Assembly (NCBI GenBank): GCA_018369555.1
Contig: JAGZCC010000050.1
Span: 1-17,054, forward strand
DNA: 17,054 nt
Direction: 5' to 3'
Source of the DNA: Thomasclavelia spiroformis
GTDB lineage: Bacteria > Bacillota_I > Bacilli_A > Erysipelotrichales > Coprobacillaceae
Shown: in pieces, positions 7,280 to 15,748 of the stretch
Numbering within the stretch: position 1 is the first letter of the stretch
Layout of the letters: the number at the start of each line of letters is the position of its first letter
Notes under the pieces: model-generated
What the model saw: the letters and a program-made list of their open reading frames with translations, nothing else
Told to the model about the DNA's origin: nothing
Database searches by the model: none
Made by a program: the position numbers and the translations under genes

Positions 7280-8956
7280 TTAATTTTCTTTTTTTCTTAA
7301 TTTAACAAATGCTGTAGCCATACCTGCCATGATTAAAATACCACCAACAGCAAACATCCAAGTACCAGCGCCACCTGTTCTAGGTAAATTAAATCCTTTA
7401 TTATTTTCAATAGTTGTAGTTGCTACAGAACCATCGGCAATATCTTCAAAGACAGTTAGTTCTTTTCCATTTAGCGTATAAGTTGCTTTACCATCAACAT
7501 TACCTTTTTCATCTGCATCTGTTATTACTAATTCAAGTCCTTCTTCTGGAAGAATATATCCATTAGGAGCTTTTGTTTCTTTTAATGTATAAGTACCTTC
7601 ATCAATACCTAATAAGTACGCAACACCATTTTCATTAGTTACCGCAGTTAAACCACCATTACTATTTAATACACGATCTCCATTTTCACCAAATGTATAT
7701 GTTGCAATTGGAGTACCATCTTTTAATAATTGGAATTCTGCACCTTGAAGTGCTTGTTTGTCAACAGCAGAATCAACTTTGTTAATTTTCAAACCAAAAA
7801 CAAATGATTTTGTTTCATCTCCAGGTTTAGAAGTTTCCCATGTTTTATTATTATTTGTATATTCAAGATCAACTTGGTTAGGGTTTCCAGCCACACCAAT
7901 TACAGCATCTTTATTAATTCTTACACTATAATTAAGTTGTAATGAATAATAATTAATTATTTTTGAATAAACAAAATTAATAGTCATTACTTTATTTTCG
8001 CCGTTTTCACTTGCGCTATATGAAATAGTATAATCTTCACCTTCTACCAATCTTACAGGTTCACTTTTAGAATTTAAATCATCTACTGTAATTACTACTT
8101 CTTTTTTATTTTCTGCAACATCTGATAATAACGCTGCAAAATCTAATCCTTTACTTAAACTATCGGTAATAATATATTTAACACTAGCTAAATCTGTAGA
8201 AGCATCATAATGTGGGATATCAGCTTCCACTTGATAATCAAGAACATCTCCTACATTATTTGTACTAACATTTTCTTTTTCACCATCTTCAATAATACTT
8301 TTATCAACATTTACTGGTTCATCTTTTGGTGTGATTTTTAAATCAAAATTCCATGCATTACCATCAACATATGGTAATGGTACTAACATTGATCTAGAAG
8401 ATACACTTGCAGATGAACTTGTAGTTCCAGTTTCAATAATAATATAAAATCCAAGTTCTAAATCACTAGCAGTTGCTTTAGCACCTTCACCATCTACATC
8501 AGGACATTGAATTGTTTTAGTTGGTTGAATATTATTAGTATCAATAAAAGTTTGTACAGCACTTGTGAAATTTGACGTCAATTCTGTAATTGGATCAATA
8601 ACACTTTCTATTTTACCATTATCATACTTATTAATATGTAATTGGTTAGGCATATCTGCAATATCTTTTAAAGAATATTTTTTACCATCTTCTTTTTTAC
8701 CAATCAAACCATCAAAGTCTTTATTTACTGTATAATTATAAACATTTTGTCCTGCTTTAGCTTCTGCATTTAAAATTTTATAAATACTAAAAATAGAACC
8801 ACGTTTTTGAATTGTTATATTTCCTGTTGTTGTATTTAAATCAATATCAGGGTTATCCTTTGGATCAACTTTATCAGATGCATTTGCAGGTAATGTTAAA
8901 GCAAATCCAACTAGAAAAACCAACATTAAACTAAAAATCTTTTTAACTGTTTTCAT
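7280..8956 (-). CDS. LPXTG backbone (major) pilin, SpaA-type
   Basis: A 558-residue secreted, wall-linked pilin. It has a signal peptide (1-27, ALTLPANA), an N-terminal pilin domain, and a pilin motif of the WxxxVxVxPKN type at Trp202 to Asp212, with Lys211 as the likely acceptor for inter-subunit isopeptide bonds. A middle domain (about 215-385) follows, then a Cna_B/SpaA fold (about 386-518) with Lys393 and E-box Glu460 (YTLKETKAPNGY) for an internal isopeptide bond. The C-terminus has sorting signal LPRTG (524-528), a hydrophobic helix and a KLRKK tail. AAGGAGAGGT lies about 8 nt before the ATG. Having both a pilin-motif Lys and an E-box, just upstream of class C sortases, marks it as the shaft subunit. 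Confidence 0.94.
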   Translation of the reverse strand: MKTVKKIFSLMLVFLVGFALTLPANASDKVDPKDNPDIDLNTTTGNITIQKRGSIFSIYKILNAEAKAGQNVYNYTVNKDFDGLIGKKEDGKKYSLKDIADMPNQLHINKYDNGKIESVIDPITELTSNFTSAVQTFIDTNNIQPTKTIQCPDVDGEGAKATASDLELGFYIIIETGTTSSSASVSSRSMLVPLPYVDGNAWNFDLKITPKDEPVNVDKSIIEDGEKENVSTNNVGDVLDYQVEADIPHYDASTDLASVKYIITDSLSKGLDFAALLSDVAENKKEVVITVDDLNSKSEPVRLVEGEDYTISYSASENGENKVMTINFVYSKIINYYSLQLNYSVRINKDAVIGVAGNPNQVDLEYTNNNKTWETSKPGDETKSFVFGLKINKVDSAVDKQALQGAEFQLLKDGTPIATYTFGENGDRVLNSNGGLTAVTNENGVAYLLGIDEGTYTLKETKAPNGYILPEEGLELVITDADEKGNVDGKATYTLNGKELTVFEDIADGSVATTTIENNKGFNLPRTGGAGTWMFAVGGILIMAGMATAFVKLRKKEN

Positions 8957-8988
8957 TATCTTTTACCTCTCCTTAAAATCAAAATAGT

Positions 8989-11526
8989 TTAACCCTTTTC
9001 TATTTTTCTTGTCTTTTTTAAGAATATAATTGTTATTCCCATAATTACAATTCCAATTGCAGCAATTCTTGCTGTTATAACAGCACCAGTTTTAGGAAGA
9101 TTAAAACCGACTTTATTAGAAATTGTAAATGTAATTGTTTTAGAATCCGATGAGAACATATTTTCAACACCACTTAAATCTTTACTTAAATATTCAAACG
9201 GCAATTTAAACATAACTTCATCTGTAATTATTTCATAGCCTGGCGGGGCTGTGAGTTCCTTAATTTTATATTCTCCAACGCTCAGCTTTTCAAAGAAAGC
9301 TAGACCATTATCATTAGTAACAGAAGTCTGGACTGGATCACTACTCCATTTACCATTTGCTTCTTTTTTAAACAAACCAAACTCTGCTCCAACCAGTTTT
9401 TCTTTAGTTTCAGCATCAATTTTAATTACTTTTATATTGTAAGTTTCATTAACAATCGTATAACCATCATCATTATTCCCAATCAAATCACTATTATCAT
9501 CAGTTGAATCAACAACAATTCCAAAAGTATTTTTAATTGCATCAACAGTCAAAATCCATGTTGTTTCAGTTGGCAAATAACCATCTGGTACAATTGTTTC
9601 CTTCATTTTATATTTTCCCGTATTTAAACCTGTAAACTTAACTTTTCCTTCACTATCACTAATAGCTTCACTAGTCCAACTACATCCCTCATCTGTTAAA
9701 TATTTAAAATCATCAGTATGGGGATCTGTACAATTTGTATAACCGCCATTTTTATCCTTACATTTTTCAGTATGCTTGTGCATACATTCTAATTTAAAGG
9801 TAGCCCCTGGTAATGGTGTTAAGTTTAAATCACCATTTTCATCAAAGTCTCGACGAGCTTTATCAAATTCTACATCTATCTTTGGTCTAGGGTCAGAAGT
9901 CTGGAGTTCTTTATAATGAGTGAAATGTGCATTTATCGTTACTTGTCCATCAATAATTCCTGGATTTTCTTCATTACCTTTATTAGAATTAATCCAGTCA
10001 GTTATCCATTTTGTAGCTTCATCTGGCGAAGCAAACAAACTATAAGTATCTGGTCCAGTAACATTAAATGTTATAAATTCTTGCTTGTTACGATCAAAAT
10101 AAGTAATATCTACACTTTCTATTTTATAATTAGGGTCTTGTGCATAGGCTGGATCAATCTCAATATTTACTTCAATATCCTTAGAATATCGATCAATATA
10201 AACAGTATTTGGATCCTCCTTAATATCACCGGCATTTATTTTTAAATCTTTATCACCACCAGTTACATTAACAGTTGTTTTATCAGCGGTGATATTAAAG
10301 AAAATAGGCTCTTCATTAATCAAGAATCCTTCTGGAGCCTCAAATTCTTTTAAATAATACTCACCAGCCCCTAAATTTTCATTAACATAAAACTCACCAT
10401 TTTCATCAGTAATATATATCCTATCAAAAACCAATGCATCATTTTCGAAGTTTTGATCCCCATCATCATAATATAAATAATATTTAGCTCCAACAACCTT
10501 TTTACCACTGTTATCACTAGTCGCCGATTTGGTTACTTTAACATTTGTTTTAAAAGTTTTTTTAGCAACTACTGGCATATAAATACGTGACATAAAGTTT
10601 GTTCCATACGAATATGATACAATATCTCGATTTATGGCACCTCCGCCTCCATAATTAAGATATTTAAAGAATGATATTCCGTTATAAGTAGGTATTCCTA
10701 AAATTGCAACAACTCGACCACTATGTTTAATATTATCAATTTCAAGCACATTATTATCAAATGCATTGTAATTTATCATAATATCATCATTAACCGTAGT
10801 AACATTTCCTAAAATTTGTGTAATAAGTGGATCTTTAGAAAATTGTACTCGATGATCATCTTTATAAATTTCTGGCGTATCTACTTTTAAATCTACCGAC
10901 CAATCAACAGCTCCAGTTTTAATTGCATTTAAATAATATCCTTCAAATGATGCCACATTATCTTCATTAATTCTTATTAGTAATTTACCACCGCATTCTT
11001 TATAATTTGCAATTGGATTCCCAGATAAATCAATTTCTAAATTATTATTATGCTCTTCTCGATACCATTTAGTTGCTTCACTTTCAGTAACATCTGCAAT
11101 TTGCATAATATATTCAATTGATAAGGGCAGTAAATCTTTAATTTCATTTTTAATAGTTTCATTAGGTGCAGTTAATCTATTACTCAAATCAATTAAAGTT
11201 GTATTTCTCAACCATTCAATACCATAAATACTTTTAATTCCTCGATTAGCAGCATCAATAACCCCTTCATATTCTCCTAGTATTTGCCTTACATCTTTAG
11301 TTTCATCACCAAAGTAATTAACTGATACAAAGGAATCATAGATTGCTGTTGCAAAATTTTTATCTTCAATCCCTGCTTCCATAATTTGATTTACACCATT
11401 ATCCTTATCAGTACTATCAATCGGCCCTTGAGGAATATTAGCATCAGCAGAAGACATAACTGTAATTACTGAAAATACTAAAATTACTGCTAATTGCAAA
11501 ATAAATAACTTTTTGATTCTACGCAT
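8989..11526 (-). CDS. LPXTG ancillary pilin/adhesin with Cna_B domains
   Basis: An 845-residue surface protein and first gene of the pilus operon. Signal peptide 1-29. Residues 55-175 look like a degenerate internalin-type leucine-rich cap (NFATAIYDSF, then GIKSIYGIEWLRNTTLIDLS, later EIDLSGNPI). Three Cna_B-like domains follow: about 324-415 (Lys333, Glu394), 546-665 (Lys556, Glu643) and 695-805 (Lys702, Glu757), each with an E-box such as IKELTAPPGY. The second carries a Cys/His-rich insert (580-616). An unassigned beta-rich block lies at 440-545. The sorting signal is LPKTG (810-814) plus a membrane helix and basic tail. I see no clear pilin motif, so it is likely a tip or base subunit rather than the shaft. 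The ATG follows an unusual G7 ribosome-binding site. Confidence 0.9.
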   Translation of the reverse strand: MRRIKKLFILQLAVILVFSVITVMSSADANIPQGPIDSTDKDNGVNQIMEAGIEDKNFATAIYDSFVSVNYFGDETKDVRQILGEYEGVIDAANRGIKSIYGIEWLRNTTLIDLSNRLTAPNETIKNEIKDLLPLSIEYIMQIADVTESEATKWYREEHNNNLEIDLSGNPIANYKECGGKLLIRINEDNVASFEGYYLNAIKTGAVDWSVDLKVDTPEIYKDDHRVQFSKDPLITQILGNVTTVNDDIMINYNAFDNNVLEIDNIKHSGRVVAILGIPTYNGISFFKYLNYGGGGAINRDIVSYSYGTNFMSRIYMPVVAKKTFKTNVKVTKSATSDNSGKKVVGAKYYLYYDDGDQNFENDALVFDRIYITDENGEFYVNENLGAGEYYLKEFEAPEGFLINEEPIFFNITADKTTVNVTGGDKDLKINAGDIKEDPNTVYIDRYSKDIEVNIEIDPAYAQDPNYKIESVDITYFDRNKQEFITFNVTGPDTYSLFASPDEATKWITDWINSNKGNEENPGIIDGQVTINAHFTHYKELQTSDPRPKIDVEFDKARRDFDENGDLNLTPLPGATFKLECMHKHTEKCKDKNGGYTNCTDPHTDDFKYLTDEGCSWTSEAISDSEGKVKFTGLNTGKYKMKETIVPDGYLPTETTWILTVDAIKNTFGIVVDSTDDNSDLIGNNDDGYTIVNETYNIKVIKIDAETKEKLVGAEFGLFKKEANGKWSSDPVQTSVTNDNGLAFFEKLSVGEYKIKELTAPPGYEIITDEVMFKLPFEYLSKDLSGVENMFSSDSKTITFTISNKVGFNLPKTGAVITARIAAIGIVIMGITIIFLKKTRKIEKG

Positions 11527-11546
11527 TTTATCACCCCCCCTTTTTT
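11527..11546 (-). promoter_or_regulatory. Unusual A6G7 ribosome-binding site of the adhesin gene
   Basis: On the minus strand AAAAAAGGGGGGGTGAT lies 5 nt before the ATG. The G7 run (11540-11534) is the Shine-Dalgarno core and is very atypical for so AT-rich a sequence; it is adjacent to A6. Both are slippage-prone. Confidence 0.6.
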
Positions 11547-11655
11547 ATATTTTTCATAAATATCTAAAGAGATAGATTGCTTAAGAAGTAATTTACTCTA
11601 CATTAATCAAAACTTATCTATTTGATCTAAAAACAAATTACACCTTAGCAATATA

Positions 11656-11684
11656 AGTATATCATTTTACTTTAATTAAGTAGA
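11656..11684 (-). promoter_or_regulatory. Putative activator-dependent pilus promoter
   Basis: An extended minus-10, TGA followed by TATACT (11661-11656), faces the pilus operon. At 17 bp spacing the minus-35 position reads TCTACT (11684-11679), a poor match, as expected for a promoter that needs an activator bound just upstream. The inferred leader is about 120 nt. Confidence 0.5.
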
Positions 11685-11690
11685 TATCTT

Positions 11691-11720
11691 TACTTAAAAA
11701 TATAATAAATACACTTAAAA
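11691..11720 (-). promoter_or_regulatory. Candidate LytTR operator, two 9-bp direct repeats
   Basis: TACTTAAAA (11691-11699) and CACTTAAAA (11712-11720) are direct repeats 12 bp apart, a 21-bp period or two helical turns. Read on the minus strand they contain TTTTAAG, related to the TTAAG half of AgrA-type sites. Relative to the inferred start they centre near -46 and -67, where LytTR activators bind. Confidence 0.45.
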
Positions 11721-11896
11721 TGTACAATTACATCTATATATTACCTTTAAATAGATATCCTATTATTAAATAAGTATCCCACAAATTTTTTTAAAAAAAA
11801 TCAATAATAATTTTACTTCTATAGAAAAAAATAAATAAATATGATAGACTGTCAAATGAATATACGATAAACATTAATAAGGGAGCGGGCGTTTTT

Positions 11897-12643
11897 ATGT
11901 ATGAAATAATTATATATAGCGACGAAAAAGAAACTATTGAAGAAATCTTTAGTCAGCATATGCCATTTATTACTAAAAACTATTTTAAAATAATTACATT
12001 ATCAGCAAATTTAGAATTGCATGAATACAATACTGATATTACTAGTGCAACTAATATATATTTTTTAGATTTAACTTCTAAAAACATTGAAAAAGTTTTA
12101 TATATTAGTAAATTAATTCGTAAAACCAACCCGTATGCTTTTATTATTTTTATAAGTAATAATACTAATTACTTACCTGAATACTTAGATATTCTACCAT
12201 TTGCAATCTTACCAAAACCAATTGAGAAAATTAAATTTTTATCACTCATATCATCAATTCTTAGTTTATTAAATCATCAAGATTTAAGTTTATTAGAAAT
12301 TAAAACAAAAGATGGTATTACTACAATCGATCATCGTCTAATAACTTTTGTTGAATATGAAAATCATTATTTATTTATTCACACTAAACACGGTTCAACA
12401 ATTAAATCTGCAACAATTAGGACTTCTTTTAAAAAATGGATGAATCCATTATTAAAATATGATTATTTTATCTCTCCACACAAATCCTATTTAGTAAATA
12501 TGGACTATGTCAATAAAATAATGAATAATCATACTTTTATTATGTCTACTAAAGAAGTTATTCCTATTGCTAGTCAAACATTTACCAAAATAAAAGCTAA
12601 GTATCTAAAGTATATTAGAAAAAAATATGTTATTGGTAATTAA
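11897..12643 (+). CDS. LytTR-family response regulator (AgrA/ComE type)
   Basis: A 248-residue DNA-binding regulator. The N-terminal receiver domain (1-122) keeps the phosphorylation set: acidic pair Asp9-Glu10, phospho-acceptor Asp58 in YFLDL, Ser87 and Lys107 in LPKP. The C-terminal LytTR domain (about 131-240) shows FVEYENHYLFIHT and the YFISPHKSYLVNMDYV segment, equivalent to the FxRxHxSFxVN hallmark. AAGGGAG lies 11 nt before the ATG. No histidine kinase gene is beside it, so its partner would be elsewhere. It is divergent from the pilus operon, with direct repeats suited to a LytTR protein in between, and is followed after 3 bp by a Wzy_C-like gene. Control of the pilus is inferred from this layout. 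Confidence 0.9.
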   Translation: MYEIIIYSDEKETIEEIFSQHMPFITKNYFKIITLSANLELHEYNTDITSATNIYFLDLTSKNIEKVLYISKLIRKTNPYAFIIFISNNTNYLPEYLDILPFAILPKPIEKIKFLSLISSILSLLNHQDLSLLEIKTKDGITTIDHRLITFVEYENHYLFIHTKHGSTIKSATIRTSFKKWMNPLLKYDYFISPHKSYLVNMDYVNKIMNNHTFIMSTKEVIPIASQTFTKIKAKYLKYIRKKYVIGN

Positions 12644-12646
12644 TCT

Positions 12647-13993
12647 ATGAAAAAATATTTATCATCTTATACATATTTTAGACTAGCTTTTATTTTATAT
12701 ATCTTTATTAATACTTTAGCCTTAGGTTATTTAGGTATTAGTAATACATTTTTATCTGTAATTATAATTATTTGGGGGATATATCTCATTATCAATGGTA
12801 TTTTCCAAAAACAGATAAATATGAATAAAAATTTTATATATATTGGTATGTATGGTATCATTTTATTACTTGCAACAATCTTAAATCAAAAATATAGTGA
12901 TTTAAAATCATATATTCTTGCTATTGTGCAAATAATCATATTTTGTTTACTTTTTAATAATCAAAAATCAATTACGATTACATCAATAAAAAAAGAAATT
13001 TCACTAATCATTCCATTTACAAATATATTAGTTGGTTTTGCAAGTCTTATTTCTATCATTATGTATTTTTTTAATATTTATGATAGTAAAAATGGTTGGA
13101 TTATTGGAGTGCCGGGAAATCGTTTATTTGGAATATATTTTAATTGTAATCCAGCCTCATTTTTAGCTTGTATTACAATTTTATTAGCGATATTAGCAAT
13201 TATCTATAATTATCGATATAAAAAATTATATTACGCTAATATTAGTATTCAAGTTATTTATATTTTACTAACTAAATGTCGTAGCGCTTTAATTATTCTT
13301 GCATTAATTGCTACTGCATTAATTTATTATTTCTTTTTAAAAGAAAAACAATATCCAAGATTAAAAAAGATAAGCGTCATATGTATATTATGCATCACAA
13401 TTATTTTTGGTAGTTTAGTCATCAATAAAGGGATTAATACTATCTTTAATCAAGAAGAAATCCAAGAAGAAAGTAGATTTCAAATATCAAAAGTTATTGA
13501 AGCAACTTATTCATTGTTTACCGGTGATAGTTCTAAAGCCCTTGAATTAATTGATCAAGTTAGTAGTGGTCGATTGGAATTATTAACTACATCATTTGAA
13601 ATTTGGTTAAAAAGTCCTGTTATTGGAATTGGAGCTAATAATTTTAAAAAAATGGGGATGGATCAAACAAATGGTATAACTGTTCAATCAATTCAAGTAG
13701 TTCATAGTCATAATGAATTTGTTGAAGCTTTAGTTACTACAGGCTTTATTGGTCTTATCTTGTTTGGTTTATTTTTTCTTACTAGTTTTAAAAAAATTAT
13801 CTATTTATTAAATAACTGTAACGATAAACATTATTTTAGTCTTTTGATTTTTAGTTTGATTGTAGTTTGTGAGGTAATTGGTGGACTATTTGATTATGGC
13901 GTTTTTTACAATTATTCCCTTTCTACAGCCATTGCTTGGATCTTTTTAGGATATTTAAATCTATTTTACGATAAAACAGCTAACCATCAGTGA
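12647..13993 (+). CDS. Wzy_C / O-antigen-ligase-like membrane protein
   Basis: A 448-residue polytopic membrane protein with about 10 transmembrane segments and one large extracytoplasmic loop (about 260-355). The family signature is clear: GNRLFGIYFNCNP (157-169), TKCRSALI (209-216), WLKSPVIGIGANNF (320-333) and HSHNEFVE (353-360) followed by TTGFIGLILFG. In Gram-negatives such proteins ligate O-antigen or polymerise surface glycan from a lipid carrier; in Gram-positives they occur in capsule, teichoic acid or protein glycosylation loci. No glycosyltransferase is nearby, so the substrate is unknown. The ATG is 3 bp after the regulator stop codon with no strong Shine-Dalgarno, which suggests translational coupling. 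The hairpin at 13973-14007 overlaps its last codons. Confidence 0.8.
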   Translation: MKKYLSSYTYFRLAFILYIFINTLALGYLGISNTFLSVIIIIWGIYLIINGIFQKQINMNKNFIYIGMYGIILLLATILNQKYSDLKSYILAIVQIIIFCLLFNNQKSITITSIKKEISLIIPFTNILVGFASLISIIMYFFNIYDSKNGWIIGVPGNRLFGIYFNCNPASFLACITILLAILAIIYNYRYKKLYYANISIQVIYILLTKCRSALIILALIATALIYYFFLKEKQYPRLKKISVICILCITIIFGSLVINKGINTIFNQEEIQEESRFQISKVIEATYSLFTGDSSKALELIDQVSSGRLELLTTSFEIWLKSPVIGIGANNFKKMGMDQTNGITVQSIQVVHSHNEFVEALVTTGFIGLILFGLFFLTSFKKIIYLLNNCNDKHYFSLLIFSLIVVCEVIGGLFDYGVFYNYSLSTAIAWIFLGYLNLFYDKTANHQ

Positions 13994-14007
13994 TTAGCTG
14001 TTTTTTT
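13973..14007. terminator. Terminator overlapping the end of the Wzy_C gene
   Basis: AAAACAGCTAA (13973-13983) and TTAGCTGTTTT (13994-14004) form a perfect 11-bp stem, followed on the plus strand by T7 (14001-14007). The TGA stop of the Wzy_C gene is in the loop (13991-13993). The minus strand has only a four-T tail, so it may end the convergent ABC gene less efficiently. Confidence 0.88.
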
Positions 14008-14014
14008 AGATTTA

Positions 14015-15748
14015 TCATATATTTTTTCCTATATAGTAAAAACTAGCATATTGACCATTTTTCTTTAACAATTCCTCATGTGTACCTTCTTCAACAATTC
14101 CTTCATTTGATAAAACACAGATTCTTTGAGCATTTTGGATTGTTGATAAACGATGCGCAATTACCAATGTAGTACGATTTTTAGCTAATGATTCTAAAGA
14201 TTCTTGAACAATTCGTTCACTTTCATTATCTAACGCACTCGTTGCTTCATCAAAAATAAGAATTGGCGGATTTTTTAAAAATACCCTAGCTATACTTAAT
14301 CGTTGTTTTTGTCCTCCTGATAATTTTACACCACGCTGACCACAATCAGTATTATAACCATCAGGTAATTCCATAATAAACTCATGTGCATTAGCTTTCT
14401 TAGCAGCTTCAATTACCTCTTCATCCGTTGCATCAAAACGACCATAGCGGATATTATCTAAAATAGTCCCTGCAAATAAATATACATCCTGTTGAACAAT
14501 CCCAATATTTTGCCGTAATGAATTTAATTTAATATCTTTAATATTATGTCCATCAATTAAAATCTTTCCTTCACTAACTTCATAAAATCTTGGTAACAAT
14601 GAACATATCGTTGTTTTTCCTGCACCGGAAGTTCCTACCAAAGCAACATATTCACCAGGATTTATTTTTAAATTGATATCTTTTAAAACATAATCATTAG
14701 TTTTATTATATTTAAATCCCACATGACAATAATCAATTGCCCCTTTAACATCTTTTAAATCAATTGCATTTTTACAATCAACAATATCTGGTTCAATTTC
14801 CAATACTTCCATAAATCTTTCAAAGCCAGTTATACCTTCTTGAAATTGTTCAGTAAAATTAATAAACTTTTTAACCGGTTCAATTAAATTGTTAATATAC
14901 AATAAAAAAGCTACTAAATCTGCTGTAACAATAATATCTTCAGAAATAAAAATCGCCCCAAAAATTGCAGCAGCTACAGTAATCATACTTGTAAATGCCC
15001 CTAAGCCCGAATGAAATTTTCCCATATAAAAATAACTGTTACTTTTACTACTTACATAACGATCATTTTCATCATTGAATTTATTATTTTCATAATCTTC
15101 ATTCGCAAAACTTTTTACAACTCTTATCCCTGATAAATTATCTTCAATTCGAGCATTAATATCTCCAACTCGACGCCGATTAGCTTTAAATGCTTTTTTC
15201 ATCTTACGATTATAATAATAAATAAAAGCCCCCATTACTGGAATAAAAGCAAAAATAATTAAAGTTAACTGCAAATTAATATTAGCAAGAATTACAAAAG
15301 CTCCAAAAAATTTAATCAGTGAAATAACAATATCTTCAGGACCATGATGATATAATTCAGTAAGCGAAAACAAATCATTTGTAAGTCTAGACATCAATTG
15401 TCCGGTCTTTTCTTCATCATAAAAACTAAAAGACAGCTTTTGATAATGTTGAAATAATTCATTTCGAAGATCACGTTCCATATATACACCCATTACATGA
15501 CCTTTATATGCAACAAAATAATTACACAAATATTCAATCACGACAAGTACAATCATTAATACACCTAATTTATAAATTACACTAATTTCAAAATTATGAT
15601 CAGCTAATACCGTACCCGTAATATAACGAATAATTATTGGAAATACTAAAGATATCCCTGCCGCCAACATAGCACAAAACATATCTGCCAAAAATAGTTT
15701 TAAATATGGTCGATAATATGATAAAAACTTTTTCGATCTACTACTCAT
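14015..15748 (-). CDS. ABC exporter half-transporter (MsbA/LmrA-like)
   Basis: A 577-residue fused membrane-ATPase exporter. Six transmembrane helices lie within 1-300 (about 17-40, 58-80, 140-155, 160-178, 250-268, 272-290). The nucleotide-binding domain (about 335-570) has Walker A GTSGAGKTT (372-380), Q-loop Gln419-Gln420, signature LSGGQ (476-480), Walker B ILIFDE (496-501) and switch His532. It probably acts as a homodimer exporting drugs, lipids or peptides; the substrate is not determinable. The start at 15748 is chosen because GAGAGGGA lies about 7 nt upstream; an in-frame ATG 13 codons earlier lacks such a site. It is monocistronic with its own promoter (15801-15829). Confidence 0.92.
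   Translation of the reverse strand: MSSRSKKFLSYYRPYLKLFLADMFCAMLAAGISLVFPIIIRYITGTVLADHNFEISVIYKLGVLMIVLVVIEYLCNYFVAYKGHVMGVYMERDLRNELFQHYQKLSFSFYDEEKTGQLMSRLTNDLFSLTELYHHGPEDIVISLIKFFGAFVILANINLQLTLIIFAFIPVMGAFIYYYNRKMKKAFKANRRRVGDINARIEDNLSGIRVVKSFANEDYENNKFNDENDRYVSSKSNSYFYMGKFHSGLGAFTSMITVAAAIFGAIFISEDIIVTADLVAFLLYINNLIEPVKKFINFTEQFQEGITGFERFMEVLEIEPDIVDCKNAIDLKDVKGAIDYCHVGFKYNKTNDYVLKDINLKINPGEYVALVGTSGAGKTTICSLLPRFYEVSEGKILIDGHNIKDIKLNSLRQNIGIVQQDVYLFAGTILDNIRYGRFDATDEEVIEAAKKANAHEFIMELPDGYNTDCGQRGVKLSGGQKQRLSIARVFLKNPPILIFDEATSALDNESERIVQESLESLAKNRTTLVIAHRLSTIQNAQRICVLSNEGIVEEGTHEELLKKNGQYASFYYIGKNI

Larger units (their letters stand above)
11547..11896. other. 350-bp divergent control region between pilus and regulator genes
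   Basis: No gene is seen here. It holds the probable pilus promoter, a direct-repeat operator candidate (11691-11720), an overlapping inverted repeat TTAAGTA/TACTTAA (11676-11682 and 11691-11697), two copies of TAGATATC (11681-11688 and 11752-11759), a T7/A8 tract near 11785-11805, and on the plus strand AAGGGAG, the ribosome-binding site of the regulator gene. An extended minus-10 candidate TGATAGACT (11842-11850) may drive the regulator, but its minus-35 is poor. Confidence 0.6.

Noticed and set aside
9251..9442. 63-residue plus-strand ORF inside the adhesin gene
   Set aside because: Antisense shadow of a Cna_B domain coding region, without ribosome-binding site or recognisable domain.
9916..10245. 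109-residue plus-strand ORF inside the adhesin gene
   Set aside because: Antisense shadow; composition (Ile, Phe and Tyr rich) reflects the AT-rich reverse frame.
11676..11760. Short repeats in the divergent region considered as a CRISPR array or iteron origin
   Set aside because: Repeats are 7-9 bp, few, and irregularly placed except for one 21-bp spaced pair; no cas or replication genes are near.
11780..11810. T7/A8 self-complementary tract considered as a terminator
   Set aside because: Only A-T pairs and no loop or stable stem; more likely a bent or UP-like promoter element.
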